Part shown: positions 7,719 through 17,067 of the stretch, one piece after another
Position numbering within the stretch: position 1 is the first letter of the stretch
How the letters are laid out: each line of letters starts with the position of its first letter
DNA from: Polaribacter sp. IC073
Lineage (GTDB): Bacteria; Bacteroidota; Bacteroidia; Flavobacteriales; Flavobacteriaceae
Assembly: GCF_007997075.1 (NCBI RefSeq)
Contig: NZ_VORS01000002.1
Location: 1-64,000, forward strand
Direction of reading: 5' to 3'
DNA length: 64,000 nucleotides
The notes under the pieces: model-generated
Databases searched by the model: none
What the model saw: the letters and a program-made list of their open reading frames with translations, nothing else
Told to the model about the DNA's origin: nothing
Made by a program: the position numbers and the translations under genes

Positions 7719-9533
7719 TTAACTATTAAATAGATTGTCTATTTGGTTTAATGTTAGTGTTTTAAATGTTGCTTTACCGAAAGGAGAAACAGTTGGTTCT
7801 TTACAAGAAAATAAGTTATTTACCAAACTTTCTTGCTCTCTTTCAGATAAAAGTGTGCCTGTTTTTATAGACAATGTTTTTGCAAATGACTTAGCCATTA
7901 CATCAAAATGACTAAAACTAGCATCTGGTACTTCTAAATTAATATCATTTAACAATTCTTCTAAAATAATAGTGATTTTACTCTCGGTTACAGAGACAGG
8001 AATCCCTTTAATAGTCACACTGTCTTTTGTAAATTCATCAAAAGAAAAACCAGCATTTTCTAATTCTGTTTTTATTGTATAAATCATTTCTATTTCTGCG
8101 GAAGAAAAAGATATTTTTACAGGAAATAATAATTGCTGACTATTTGCTTCTTTAACGGTAATACTCTCTAAAAATTGCTCATAAAGTACTCTTTGATGTG
8201 CTAAAGATTGATTTATTAAAACCACACCAGATTTTATCAAACTCATGACATATTTACGCTGAATTTGAAATGTTTTTTGTGTTTTTTCTTCTTGTTGATG
8301 TTCAAACAAACTGGCATTTTGCTGCTCTAAAGTGCTGTCTACAGAAGTATATAAAGATTCCCAACTTTCTGTTTGCTTTTCCCTTTTAAAAGGAAAATTC
8401 ATTTCTTTTTGATGTTCTTCTCTAAAAGGATTAAAGTCTGGATCCACTGAAATTTTAGGCACAGCTCCCGGTTTAGCATCCGATTTAAAAGCATATGGTG
8501 TATCTAAACCTGCGTCTCTATTAAAATCTAAAACTGGTGCAACATTATATTGTCCTAAACTATGTTTTACTGTTGCACGCAACATGGCGTACAAAGCTTT
8601 CTCGTTATCAAATTTTATTTCTGTTTTTGTAGGGTGAATGTTGATGTCAATTGTATTTGCAGGAACGGTTAAATACAAGAAGTAAGAAGGATGTGCTCCT
8701 TGTTCAAGTAAACCGTCAAAAGCACTTACAACAGCATGATTCAAATACGAGCTTTTTATAAATCGGTTATTTACAAAAAAGAACTGTTCGCCACGTTTTC
8801 TTTTAGAAAATTCTGGTTTTGCAACAAAACCTTCAATAGCGACAATGTCTGTTTTTTCGTCAATAGGAACTAATTTTTCATTCATTTTAGTTCCAAACAC
8901 AGCCACAATACGCTGACGAAGATTCCCGCTTTTAAGGTGATATACTTCGTTATTATTGTGATGTAATAAAAAGGAAATATCTGAATGCGCCAAAGCCACA
9001 CGCTGAAATTCATCAATAATATGACGCGTTTCTACGGTATCTGATTTTAAGAAATTTCTTCTTGCAGGAATATTATAAAACAAGTTTTTTACCGCCAAAC
9101 TAGTCCCTTTACCGGTAGAAACAAATTCTTGAGAAACTATTTTACTTCCTTCAATTTTTATACACGTTCCTAGTTCTTCGTCGGTAGGTTTTGTTTTTAA
9201 CTCTACATGTGCAATGGCAGCAATAGAAGCCAAAGCTTCCCCTCGAAAACCTTTGGTATTTAAATTGAATAAATCTTCTGCTTTCTGTATTTTAGAAGTC
9301 GCATGACGTTCAAAACTCATTCTAGCGTCTGTTGTGCTCATTCCTTTGCCGTCATCAATTACTTGAACAAGGGTTTTACCAGCATCTTTTATTAGTAATT
9401 TTATATTGGTTGCACCTGCATCAATTGCATTTTCTAGTAGTTCTTTTACTACAGAAGCAGGACGCTGTACCACTTCACCTGCAGCAATTTGGTTTGCTAC
9501 ATGATCTGGTAAAAGTTGAATAATATCAGACAT
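7719..9533 (-). CDS. mutL: DNA mismatch repair protein MutL
   Basis: 604 residues. The GHKL ATPase covers about 1-330: ENAIDAGAT (Mg-binding), DDGKGM, TKGFRGEALASIAA, and ITxxIHPTKTEIKF at the end of the transducer domain. A variable linker (about 335-425) leads to the C-terminal dimerisation domain. The endonuclease motif normally written DQHA-x2-E-x4-E appears as NQSLAHQRVLYEQF, losing the Asp and first His, though the C-terminal SCKEPTVSPFGK keeps the CxP-GRP-like block in altered form (KEPTVSPFGK). Nicking activity is therefore doubtful. mutL begins at the stop codon of the upstream membrane-protein gene (1-nt overlap). Confidence 0.95.
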   Translation of the reverse strand: MSDIIQLLPDHVANQIAAGEVVQRPASVVKELLENAIDAGATNIKLLIKDAGKTLVQVIDDGKGMSTTDARMSFERHATSKIQKAEDLFNLNTKGFRGEALASIAAIAHVELKTKPTDEELGTCIKIEGSKIVSQEFVSTGKGTSLAVKNLFYNIPARRNFLKSDTVETRHIIDEFQRVALAHSDISFLLHHNNNEVYHLKSGNLRQRIVAVFGTKMNEKLVPIDEKTDIVAIEGFVAKPEFSKRKRGEQFFFVNNRFIKSSYLNHAVVSAFDGLLEQGAHPSYFLYLTVPANTIDINIHPTKTEIKFDNEKALYAMLRATVKHSLGQYNVAPVLDFNRDAGLDTPYAFKSDAKPGAVPKISVDPDFNPFREEHQKEMNFPFKREKQTESWESLYTSVDSTLEQQNASLFEHQQEEKTQKTFQIQRKYVMSLIKSGVVLINQSLAHQRVLYEQFLESITVKEANSQQLLFPVKISFSSAEIEMIYTIKTELENAGFSFDEFTKDSVTIKGIPVSVTESKITIILEELLNDINLEVPDASFSHFDVMAKSFAKTLSIKTGTLLSEREQESLVNNLFSCKEPTVSPFGKATFKTLTLNQIDNLFNS

Positions 9534-9808
9534 TATTTATTTATGAATATAGATAAATCGAAATCGATGATGTAAAGAAAGATTAAAACTAAAACGGCAA
9601 TAATAATTAAAAGTGTTTTGTTAGTTGTTTTATTAGGATTTTTTAAATCGCCAATAGCATCACCAAACTTACCTTTTAAGCTTTTGTTTTTACCTGTTGT
9701 AGTTCTGTATAGATCTAGTTTGTGCTCTATTTTAAAAGGACTTCCTTTTCCTTTATAATACAGAGGCTGATAATCAAATTTCTTATTTGTACGTTTTAAA
9801 AATCCCAT
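9533..9808 (-). CDS. Small single-pass membrane protein next to ribH
   Basis: 91 residues: a basic, polar N-terminal 60 residues (many Lys, Tyr and Gly) followed by one hydrophobic helix (about 66-88, KTLLIIIAVLVLIFLYIIDF) and a short end. Proteins of this kind in flavobacteria are often labelled riboflavin synthase subunit beta only because they neighbour the lumazine synthase gene; nothing in the sequence supports a flavin role. It overlaps mutL by 1 nt and lies 147 nt after ribH. A cytoplasmic N-terminus with a tail anchor is the likely topology. Function unknown. Confidence 0.75.
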   Translation of the reverse strand: MGFLKRTNKKFDYQPLYYKGKGSPFKIEHKLDLYRTTTGKNKSLKGKFGDAIGDLKNPNKTTNKTLLIIIAVLVLIFLYIIDFDLSIFINK

Positions 9809-9955
9809 AATTTTAGAAATAATTGGTGCATATATTTTTAAAATAAATCAATTTTCATACCAATTGTAAAAGCATTTCAAATTTAAAGAATTTAAAGGAA
9901 ACCTACTAAAATTGATGTTAAAAGTATTCTTAAATAAATGAAGAATGTATAGGTG

Positions 9956-10462
9956 TTAAAAACCGATGTTTTCGTTTTTTCTATCTATATTTTTTAAGGC
10001 AGCCATTTTTACTGCAGCAACAGCACACTCTATTCCTTTATTACCTAAGCTTCCGCCAGATCTGTCTAAAGATTGTTGTTTTGTATTGTCTGTTAAGACA
10101 CAGAAAATTACAGGAACATCATATTTAATATTCAAATCTACAATACCTTGTGTAACACCTTCACAAACAAAATCGAAATGTTTTGTTTCTCCTTGTATTA
10201 CATTTCCTATTGCAATGACAGCGTCTACTTGCTGCGATTGAATCATTTTTTTACAGCCATAAACCAATTCGAAACTTCCAGGGACATCCCAAGAAACAAT
10301 ATTTTCTTTGGAAGCACCGCAGTTTAGTAAAGTTTCAATTGCGCCATTTTGAAGATTCTTTGTAATTTCTGGATTCCATTCAGAAACAACAATCCCAAAT
10401 CGAAAAGACTTCGCATTTGGGATTGTATCTTTATCGTAATATGATAAGTTTGTTGTTGCCAT
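9956..10462 (-). CDS. ribH: 6,7-dimethyl-8-ribityllumazine synthase
   Basis: 168 residues, typical length. It condenses 3,4-dihydroxy-2-butanone 4-phosphate with 5-amino-6-ribitylaminouracil, the penultimate step of riboflavin synthesis, in the cytoplasm as an icosahedral or pentameric shell. Conserved blocks are SEWNPEIT (about 28-35, substrate aromatic), WDVPGSFE (about 59-66), IAIGNVIQGETKHFDFVCE (about 85-103, catalytic His) and the C-terminal NKGIECA. No other riboflavin gene is nearby, so the pathway is scattered in this genome. A hairpin separates it from the TPR gene upstream. Confidence 0.96.
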   Translation of the reverse strand: MATTNLSYYDKDTIPNAKSFRFGIVVSEWNPEITKNLQNGAIETLLNCGASKENIVSWDVPGSFELVYGCKKMIQSQQVDAVIAIGNVIQGETKHFDFVCEGVTQGIVDLNIKYDVPVIFCVLTDNTKQQSLDRSGGSLGNKGIECAVAAVKMAALKNIDRKNENIGF

Positions 10463-10497
10463 ATTTTTAAGTTCTTAGTTTTTAGTCTTTAGTTGTT

Positions 10498-10528
10498 AGT
10501 TATAAAGTTTAACTAAAAATTTATAACT
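10498..10528 (-). terminator. AT-only hairpin between the TPR gene and ribH
   Basis: AGTTATAAA pairs with TTTATAACT across a 13-nt loop. The flanks are short repeats of TTAGT and AACTAAA. It lies 17 nt after the TPR gene's stop codon. A weak terminator or decayed repeat; no clear T run on the minus strand. Confidence 0.3.
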
Positions 10529-10544
10529 TAAAACTCAAAACTAA

Positions 10545-11309
10545 TTATTGAGCGTATTTAGCAGCATTTATAAATTTCTCAACATCTCTGCCTTGGTCAG
10601 ATGTTGGGTAGTTTTCTTTTATTTTAATAAATAAAGATTCCGCTTTATCAAACTTCTTTAATTCCATGGCAGTCATTCCTGCTTTGTATAAAAATAAAGG
10701 AGAAGTAAAGTTGTTGTCTTTTTTATTCGCAGCTTTTACATAATAGTCTAAAGCATCTTCTGGTTGGTTGATGTCTGCAAAAGCGTCTCCAACAGCACCT
10801 AAAGTAACAGGACCTAACATTTCGTCATCAGAATTAAATCTCTCTAAATACTCAATTGCTTTGTCATACTGTTTCATCTCTAGATAAGAAACACCTGCAT
10901 AGTAATTAGCTAAATTCCCTGCGTTTGTTCCGCTAAAAGAATCTGCAATGTCTAAGAAACCGTATTTACCATCTGCACCTTCTAAACCTAAAGTTAACAA
11001 AGAATCGATTCCAGAACCTGCTGTAGCAGCTTGGTCGTAATATTTTCTTGGAAAAGCCAATTCGTTAGAAGCTTCAATTTCATTTGGCTCGGAGATGTAT
11101 TTAGTATATCCTAAGTATGCTAAAAAGATAACTACTACACTAACTAAAGCATAGAATAAAGGTTTGCTGTTTTTTTCGATCCATTTTTCAGATCTCGAAG
11201 CAGTTTCATCTAAAGTGTTTAAAACACCAGCAGTTTCGAATTCAGATTCGTCTACCTGTTGTTGTTCTTTTTTACCTTCTGCTTTATATTTCTTCTTGTA
11301 AGTTGCCAT
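10545..11309 (-). CDS. Membrane-anchored tetratricopeptide protein (YfgM-like)
   Basis: 254 residues. A charged cytoplasmic N-terminus (about 1-48) precedes one membrane helix (PLFYALVSVVVIFLAYLGYTKY, shown here in part; residues about 49-70), then a periplasmic domain of three to four TPR-like repeats (LANYYAGVSYLEM, AVGDAFADIN, LFLYKAGMTAM). The layout matches the YfgM/ancillary SecYEG-translocon type of TPR proteins, which assist folding of exported proteins; this role is inference. A -7 element TATTTTTG is read on the minus strand at 11339-11332, 23 nt before the ATG, so it has its own promoter, divergent from recF. Confidence 0.8.
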   Translation of the reverse strand: MATYKKKYKAEGKKEQQQVDESEFETAGVLNTLDETASRSEKWIEKNSKPLFYALVSVVVIFLAYLGYTKYISEPNEIEASNELAFPRKYYDQAATAGSGIDSLLTLGLEGADGKYGFLDIADSFSGTNAGNLANYYAGVSYLEMKQYDKAIEYLERFNSDDEMLGPVTLGAVGDAFADINQPEDALDYYVKAANKKDNNFTSPLFLYKAGMTAMELKKFDKAESLFIKIKENYPTSDQGRDVEKFINAAKYAQ

Positions 11310-11331
11310 GTTTCCTTAAAAATTAGTGCCG

Positions 11332-11339
11332 CAAAAATA
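11332..11339 (-). promoter_or_regulatory. -7 element of the TPR gene promoter
   Basis: Read on the minus strand the octamer is TATTTTTG, a full match to TAnnTTTG, 22 nt before the start codon. No convincing -33 TTG at the expected distance. Confidence 0.4.
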
Positions 11340-11422
11340 GTTTTTTTAATTGGATTTTAAAAGGACATAATTCGCAAAATTTTCAATAATTTGCAAATCC
11401 TTTTAAAGACCCTTTTTTATTC

Positions 11423-12502
11423 ATGTATTTACAGAAACTTTCTTTACTTAATTTTAAGAATTTAGAATCGCAATCTTTTGATTTTCAGCAGAAAATAAAT
11501 TGTTTTGTGGGAGATAATGGTGTTGGTAAAACCAATGTGCTAGACGCTATTTATTATTTGTCTTTTGCTAAAAGTTATTTTAATTCTGTCGCAATTCAGA
11601 ATATAAAACATGGTGAATCTTTTTTTATGATAGAAGGAGACTATGTTTTAAATGATAGAAATGAGAAAATTGTTTGCAGTTTAAAAAAAGGACAAAAGAA
11701 GGTTTTAAAACGAAATGGGAAGAATTATGAGAAATTTTCGGATCATATTGGGCAATTACCTTTGGTTATTATTTCACCTGCAGATAGAGATTTAGTTACA
11801 GAAGGAAGTGACACGAGAAGAAAATTTATAGACGGTGTCATTTCTCAACAAAATAAGAATTACTTAAAAGATTTATTAGCCTATAATAAGGTATTAAGTC
11901 AGAGAAACGCGTTGTTAAAATACTTTGCAGCAAATAGAACTTTCGATGCTTTAAATTTAAGCGTGTATGACGAGCAACTTTCTGAATACGGGTCTAGAAT
12001 TTATGAGGTTAGAAAATCTTTTTTAGAGGGATTTATTCCTATCTTTAACCAAAAGTATCAGGTGATTTCAGATGACAAAGAACATGTGAATCTTTTGTAT
12101 AAAAGTCAGTTACATGATTTTTCAATGAAAGACTTATTACAGAAGTCTTTAGAAAAAGACAAAATATTGCAGTACACGTCGTCTGGTATTCATAAAGACG
12201 ATTTAAGTTTTGATATTGGTGAATATCCTATTAAGAAATTTGGATCACAAGGACAGCAAAAATCGTATTTAATTGCGTTGAAGTTTGCGCAGTTTGAGTT
12301 TATCAAGCAACAAAATAAGGTAGTTCCTATATTATTATTAGATGATATTTTTGATAAATTAGATGAAAAACGAGTTTTACAAATTATCAATTTAGTAAAT
12401 AATGATGAGTTCGGACAAATTTTTATTACAGATACGCATTCAGAAAGAACCGAGAATATTGTAAAACAGAGTAACAAACCGTATCAAATATTTAAGTTAT
12501 AA
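11423..12502 (+). CDS. recF: DNA replication and repair protein RecF
   Basis: 359 residues, normal length. SMC-like ATPase that helps load RecA at single-strand gaps with RecO and RecR. Walker [13 protein letters not shown] is at about 29-40; the signature FGSQGQQKS is at about 273-281, and Walker B with D-loop [12 protein letters not shown] at about 303-314. The opening [10 protein letters not shown] is the family hallmark. The next gene, a DUF721 protein, is commonly found with recF near dnaA or gyrB in other bacteria, but dnaN and dnaA are not in this window. Confidence 0.95.
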   Translation: MYLQKLSLLNFKNLESQSFDFQQKINCFVGDNGVGKTNVLDAIYYLSFAKSYFNSVAIQNIKHGESFFMIEGDYVLNDRNEKIVCSLKKGQKKVLKRNGKNYEKFSDHIGQLPLVIISPADRDLVTEGSDTRRKFIDGVISQQNKNYLKDLLAYNKVLSQRNALLKYFAANRTFDALNLSVYDEQLSEYGSRIYEVRKSFLEGFIPIFNQKYQVISDDKEHVNLLYKSQLHDFSMKDLLQKSLEKDKILQYTSSGIHKDDLSFDIGEYPIKKFGSQGQQKSYLIALKFAQFEFIKQQNKVVPILLLDDIFDKLDEKRVLQIINLVNNDEFGQIFITDTHSERTENIVKQSNKPYQIFKL

Positions 12503-12525
12503 TTTTTAGTTTTTAAATTTTTAAA

Positions 12526-12551
12526 GTCAGTCAGACAGCGCTCGTCGAAGT
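12526..12551. repeat. Degenerate dispersed repeat (GCGCTCG-type)
   Basis: The sequence around CAGCGCTCGTCGAAG resembles, in reverse, the two arms at 39221-39245 and 39272-39292 (TCGATTGCGCTCGAC). This G+C-rich island in an AT-rich gap is typical of small dispersed intergenic repeats in flavobacterial genomes. Confidence 0.35.
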
Positions 12552-12613
12552 CTTTTTAATTGAAAATATAAATATTTTTATAAAAATAACAATCAGCCAA
12601 AAGCCAAAGAACA

Positions 12614-12910
12614 ATGTCTAAAAGAGAAAACGATTCTTTTTCTATAGAAGATTTAATGCAACTTTTTATCAAAGAAAATAATTTGACAAAAGGAATGCAA
12701 AAATTAAAAATTGAAGAAACTTGGACTAAAATGATGGGGCAAGGTGTGGCAACGCACACAACTTCTGTAAAACTGCAAAACAAAACCTTAGTAATACACT
12801 TAACATCTTCTGTATTGCGGGAAGAATTAAGCTACGGAAAAGAGAAAATTGTAAAAATGATGAATGAAGAGATAGGAGAGGAAGTGATTTCTAAATTGTT
12901 ATTGGTTTAA
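12614..12910 (+). CDS. DUF721 (DciA-like) domain protein
   Basis: 98 residues matching the DUF721 family in length and pattern: a helical start (SIEDLMQLFIKE), then WTKMMGQGVATHT, a KLQNKTLVIHLTSSVLREEL strand-helix block and a terminal KIVKMMNEEIG-EEVI helix. Some members (DciA) load the replicative helicase DnaB in bacteria lacking DnaC; that function is plausible here but untested. It follows recF by 111 nt, a gap containing a small repeat, on the same strand. Confidence 0.8.
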   Translation: MSKRENDSFSIEDLMQLFIKENNLTKGMQKLKIEETWTKMMGQGVATHTTSVKLQNKTLVIHLTSSVLREELSYGKEKIVKMMNEEIGEEVISKLLLV

Positions 12911-13670
12911 GTTTTTTTTGCGAATGGGTTTGTATCTATTTTTTACGTTTTAAGCACGTAATTTTGCAAATTAAAATCGAATAGAAAAGCTGCGAGGACT
13001 TTTATTTATAGGCTAAAACCTGTAATTAATTTATATGGTTTTGGTCACTGACTTTATTTCTTAACCTATAATCATTTATCATAGGTTTTCTAGTACCTGT
13101 TTTCTAAAATACGTTTTATCTTATTCAGTATCTTTTCGGCTATTTTTTTCTGTGGCGCATCACTTAGACATCGTGTATTATTAATTTCCACGATTCTACT
13201 AAAAACAAAATTCCAAAGACAATAATTTTTCAAAAGTTGTGAATGAGAAATAACACTTGAATTAAATGAGAGTTTGTTATTTTCTTCTTTTGTTGGTTTT
13301 CCTTTTTAGAAAACTCTAAAATATAAATTTTAAATACTTCGCATATACTCTAACAATAGAATAGTCGTCATAATAATTATTGTATCAATATAGCATGACA
13401 TATATAAGCCAGCCTTTTAGGAAACAGTATTATCTGATGTAAGTCTTTCAGTTAGTAAAGCATTTAAGTCACTGTAGTTTTGAGTATATTTTGATTCAGC
13501 CAAAAAAACCTCGCCATTCTTCAGCAACATCTTTTAAGAAATTATGTTCTTTCTAATTTAATGATGAATGTTCTAGTAGGTCTAGAGTTACACGCCATAA
13601 AACTGAAAACAATTAAATGAGCAAAGTTTTCATCGTTTTCAAATTCTTGTGTACTTTCTATTAGCGTACT
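12911..13670. other. Gene-free region with decayed coding remnants
   Basis: 760 nt with no open reading frame worth calling. Read on the minus strand between about 13590 and 13390, one frame gives a protein-like string with in-frame stops (segments such as HNFLKDVAEEWRGFFG then IKIYSKLQ, LKCFTN, and YCFLKGWLIYVMLY). This looks like a pseudogene of unrecognised origin. The region forms the downstream edge of the accessory surface-protein locus. Confidence 0.45.
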
Positions 13671-13832
13671 TTAAAATCTTACTCCAGTAGCTTTGGTGCG
13701 TACAACTTGTGTTCTTTGAGGGTTTAAATTAGATAGATGCTTAACGGCTTAAATACAGCACAGTTATGTTAACTGTGCTGTGTTTTTAATAACTTTTTTA
13801 CGTGTAATTTCTTCTTTCGTATCTTGTATACC
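13671..13832 (-). pseudogene. Decayed fourth copy of the locus micro-protein gene
   Basis: Read on the minus strand after the FG-GAP gene, the DNA still encodes EEITRKKVIKN (intact copies: QEITRKDAIKK), then, after frame loss, HLSNLNPQRTQ (intact: TYLILNPQKAQ) and an end ATGVRF-stop (intact: APGKNF-stop). No start codon is left and the middle is replaced by a 12-bp hairpin (13755-13781). Its position, 18 nt after a T9SS gene's stop codon, is where the intact copies lie. Degeneration of the last copy in the row fits loss of function here only. Confidence 0.7.
13755..13787. terminator. Hairpin with T run at the downstream end of the surface-protein locus
   Basis: ACAGCACAGTTA pairs perfectly with TAACTGTGCTGT around loop TGT, followed by GTTTTT on the plus strand; the minus strand has a poor T run. 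It lies inside the pseudogene and is probably a transcription end point for the locus or a decay product of the pseudogene's own near-palindrome. Confidence 0.5.
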
Positions 13833-13849
13833 TAAATATTAATCACTTT

Positions 13850-16800
13850 TTACTCTAAGATTATCTTTTTATTTAATTTTCCTTTTTCTGTTTCAATTTG
13901 AAAAATATAAGCTCCTGCCGCTCTTTTAGGCAAAGCCGCATTGTAAGTTCCGTTAGATTGAAAAGAAGTAGACAAAATTTGCTGACCCAAAAGATTAAAT
14001 AGTTTTATAGAAGATTTTCCTTTTGGCAACCCTGTTATTCTTAAGACTTCAGAATTCAATTTATAAACTGTAACATCTTTAAAGACACTAGTTTCGTCTG
14101 TACTTAAAGTACTGTTTGAGGTATGTAGATTAAGTCTGCCAACGCCGTTTAAAGCTTCTTTTGGCGTAAAGGAATAGTTAGTGCCAGTAAGATCTAAACG
14201 TGTAAAAGTATTGTTCTCTCTATCTTCTACATACACTTTAAGACCTTTTGGTAAGTTTAAAGTTTCTATAGAAAAAGTAATTTCTATATCGGCAGCAGTT
14301 GTTATACCAATGGGAATTACCATGCTTTCATAATCTGAGTTTGGCAACGATTGAATTCCTAGTTTTCTACCCGTACTATTTGCAACAGCATGCGTGTATA
14401 GGCTAAAGTTTTGACTGGATCCCCCAAAAATAGAACTGTCATATCCGTTGTCAAAACTGGTTGTGGTTCCTGCTATATAATAGATTTCTGCATGTTTTAA
14501 AACGGTTCCGTTAGATATTGATACTTTTATTTCTGGTCTGTTGTTGTTTGTTTTTAGGAAGGTATCTGTACCTTGATGGCTTTGCATTTCTTCTGTAAAA
14601 CGGAACGTTTTATCGCCATTAGCACTTACAAAAAAACCTTGCCCAGGCGCAATAAAGAAAGCAGCAGAAGCTAAGTTTTTGGTTGTGTAAGATTCGTTAG
14701 ATTGGTCCCATAACCACAATGTAGCTTCAGTTAAAAAATCATTATCTACATCATTTATTGTTAAAAGATTGTTAACTGCATCTGCACCTGTATTTGCAGC
14801 AATATAAGAAGGATACGGGTTGCCAATTAAGTTAAAGCCGTTTGTGTTTGATGTTATTGCAATGTCTACTTTTTCAGTAGAAAGAGTGCCTGTAAAAGTA
14901 ATGTCTTCGGTTTCTGATAGTTTAATTGCGCGCCCATCGCCTAAAACAAAATTTCCAGAATTGGTAGTTCCTGCTTGCCAATAAGTAAACGCTTCTGTAG
15001 TATTGTTATAATCTGATAAACCTCTATTGTCATCAGTACCAGCAGCCACACTTTGCGCTCCTATAAAAGCGTCAATATCTTGCCCGCTAACAGGCGAAGA
15101 AATAAATTGCCAATTAGTACTCCCTATACTCCGCTTATAGTTGATTTCTCCCGAAAATGTATTTGAAGCAATTAAAGAACTACCCGAAGTCATATCCACA
15201 GAAGTAACTACTACCGCATTAGCTGCTGTTGGGTAATTAGTTAAATTACCCGGAATTACAATCTTTTCAAAAGGTGCTACGGTTGTTGGAATTACACCCG
15301 TATCCCAATTTTCACCCGTACCCCAAGCATTTCCAGCACTTCCATCCCAAGTATTGGTGATGCTATTTTCATACCAAGATATCTCGCTATCATCAAACGA
15401 CGTAGCAAGAATATCCATGTCTCCATCACCATCCATGTCAGCGGCATAAATAGATCTTATGTCGTTTGTGCTAGTTCTAAATTGTGCGGCAGTCCAAGAC
15501 GGATTTGCATTCCCATCATTTAGATACCAAGATTTAGCTGAAAGAATGTCCATATGGCCGTCATTGTTAATATCTGCGGCAGAAATAGCTATGGAATTAT
15601 TATGCAAAAGCCACATTTCACTACTGCTTGGCACCCCCGTAGCAATATTTTCCTCCGCAAAGGTTGGGTCTGCACTGCCATCATTTTCATACCAAGAGAT
15701 GGTGTTTTTTTTTACGGCAATAATGTCTATATCACCATCATTATCCATATCTGCTGCATAAATAGCTTGCGCTAAAGTTGCACTGGTTGTAATGTCTATT
15801 TGATTTGAAAAGTCTGCACTACCATCATTTTTATACCAAGAAATAGTATTGGTATTTGAAGAAGCTACAATTACATCTATATCACCGTCATTATCAATAT
15901 CAGCTAGAGAAATAGAATTTTTATAATCAGAATTATATTTAATACGATGTGCATTTTCTTGTAAAAAAGTACCACTTATATTTTCAAACCACATACAATA
16001 ACTTTTACCTGCGTAATTGGCTGAAGCAACTGCTAAATCCACATCTCCGTCATTGTCAATATCAGCCATAAAAATAGATGGGATGCCTTTTAGATCAGCA
16101 GGAACTCTTCCGGAATAGTGATATAAATTTTTTTCCCAAGAAGAACCGTCACCATTATTCTTTAGAGTTATTATCTCTATAATAGTTTTACCCGTATTAA
16201 CATTAAGTGTAATAATATCCATATCTCCATCATTGTCTATATCGGAGGCAAAAGCCTGTCTTGGTTTTGTTGGCGCACCGTATTCTGCTATAATTGTAGT
16301 GGTAAAACTAGGGTTTGCATTGCCGTCATTTTTATGTAAACTTATTTTTTGATATCTAAACCCACCAGAAACAAGATCCATATCTCCATCTCCATCAATA
16401 TCAACTGGTAAAGTATAGCTACTCTCAATAGCATCATCTGCAACATAGTTATCGGTCCAAGAAGGCGTAAAAGCATTCAGCGCGCTTTTGGAGGTAAAAC
16501 TAAAACTTGTTGGGTTTGTTAAAACAGCATCTGTGCTGTTTAAGATAGCAGCCGTAAGCGTTACGGCAATTACTTCGCCGGGTTTAAAGTTAGTTGTAGG
16601 GTTAAAGACAACAGTTTTGGTGCCACCACCAGAAAAGACACCTGCAATAATACCAGTGTATCTTCCTGTAATAACAATATTTGCTGCAGTAATACTAGCA
16701 GTCTTCGTATTGTCACTAAAATTTAAGGTAATGTTCGCATCTAAAGCGATATTATTTGCCACAGCTGCGGGTGTGTTGGAATCGAATGTAAATTGTGCTT

Positions 16801-16867
16801 GTAAAGATAGTGTGCACAAAAAGGTTAGAATAAGGGTGTGTTTAAACATAAATTTATAGTTTTTCAT
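13850..16867 (-). CDS. T9SS-secreted FG-GAP repeat surface protein A
   Basis: 1,005 residues. Signal peptide about 1-24 (LILTFLCTLSLQAQ), then a Big_5-type Ig-like domain (about 27-131), seven FG-GAP/VCBS calcium motifs of the form D-x-D-x-DGD-x-D (about 150-500), a module beginning WDGSAGNAWGTGENWDTG (about 510-790), a beta-rich region, and a type A T9SS sorting domain in the last 75 residues (IKLFNLLGQ, GAYIFQIE, KKIILE). It should be exported by Sec, crossed by T9SS and attached or released at the cell surface; FG-GAP propellers usually bind ligands or matrix. About 1.18 kb (14202-15377) is almost identical to the neighbouring gene. Seen: architecture. Inferred: adhesin-like role. Confidence 0.88.
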   Translation of the reverse strand: MKNYKFMFKHTLILTFLCTLSLQAQFTFDSNTPAAVANNIALDANITLNFSDNTKTASITAANIVITGRYTGIIAGVFSGGGTKTVVFNPTTNFKPGEVIAVTLTAAILNSTDAVLTNPTSFSFTSKSALNAFTPSWTDNYVADDAIESSYTLPVDIDGDGDMDLVSGGFRYQKISLHKNDGNANPSFTTTIIAEYGAPTKPRQAFASDIDNDGDMDIITLNVNTGKTIIEIITLKNNGDGSSWEKNLYHYSGRVPADLKGIPSIFMADIDNDGDVDLAVASANYAGKSYCMWFENISGTFLQENAHRIKYNSDYKNSISLADIDNDGDIDVIVASSNTNTISWYKNDGSADFSNQIDITTSATLAQAIYAADMDNDGDIDIIAVKKNTISWYENDGSADPTFAEENIATGVPSSSEMWLLHNNSIAISAADINNDGHMDILSAKSWYLNDGNANPSWTAAQFRTSTNDIRSIYAADMDGDGDMDILATSFDDSEISWYENSITNTWDGSAGNAWGTGENWDTGVIPTTVAPFEKIVIPGNLTNYPTAANAVVVTSVDMTSGSSLIASNTFSGEINYKRSIGSTNWQFISSPVSGQDIDAFIGAQSVAAGTDDNRGLSDYNNTTEAFTYWQAGTTNSGNFVLGDGRAIKLSETEDITFTGTLSTEKVDIAITSNTNGFNLIGNPYPSYIAANTGADAVNNLLTINDVDNDFLTEATLWLWDQSNESYTTKNLASAAFFIAPGQGFFVSANGDKTFRFTEEMQSHQGTDTFLKTNNNRPEIKVSISNGTVLKHAEIYYIAGTTTSFDNGYDSSIFGGSSQNFSLYTHAVANSTGRKLGIQSLPNSDYESMVIPIGITTAADIEITFSIETLNLPKGLKVYVEDRENNTFTRLDLTGTNYSFTPKEALNGVGRLNLHTSNSTLSTDETSVFKDVTVYKLNSEVLRITGLPKGKSSIKLFNLLGQQILSTSFQSNGTYNAALPKRAAGAYIFQIETEKGKLNKKIILE
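14202..15377 (-). repeat. Near-identical 1.18-kb duplication, copy 1
   Basis: Aligns without a gap to 17486-18661 (constant offset 3,284). Differences cluster in the first 500 nt; from about 14712 to 15340 I see none by eye. It encodes the shared C-terminal half of the two FG-GAP proteins but not their sorting domains or propellers. Confidence 0.9.
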
Positions 16868-17067
16868 TATTATGTGTACATCTTAAAAAAATAAAAATTT
16901 CAAGAATTTAGGATGCAATCAAATTTAAAAGTTTTTTCCAGGAGCTTCTGGGCTTGCAGCTTGTGCTTTTTGTGGATTAAGAATTAGATACGTACCCAAA
17001 GCAGTTAATGCTGCATACTTGCCATAACTTCCTATCTTTTTAATGGCGTCTTTACGCGTAATTTCTT
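16815..17067 (-). repeat. 253-bp duplication covering a gene start and micro-protein, copy 1
   Basis: Near-identical to 23766-24018 (offset 6,951). It includes the first codons of FG-GAP protein A, the intergenic spacer and the C-terminal two thirds of the micro-protein gene. Confidence 0.85.

Noticed and set aside
9533..9808. Riboflavin synthase beta label for the small membrane protein
   Set aside because: True lumazine synthase is encoded at 9956-10462; this protein has a single membrane helix and no related motif.
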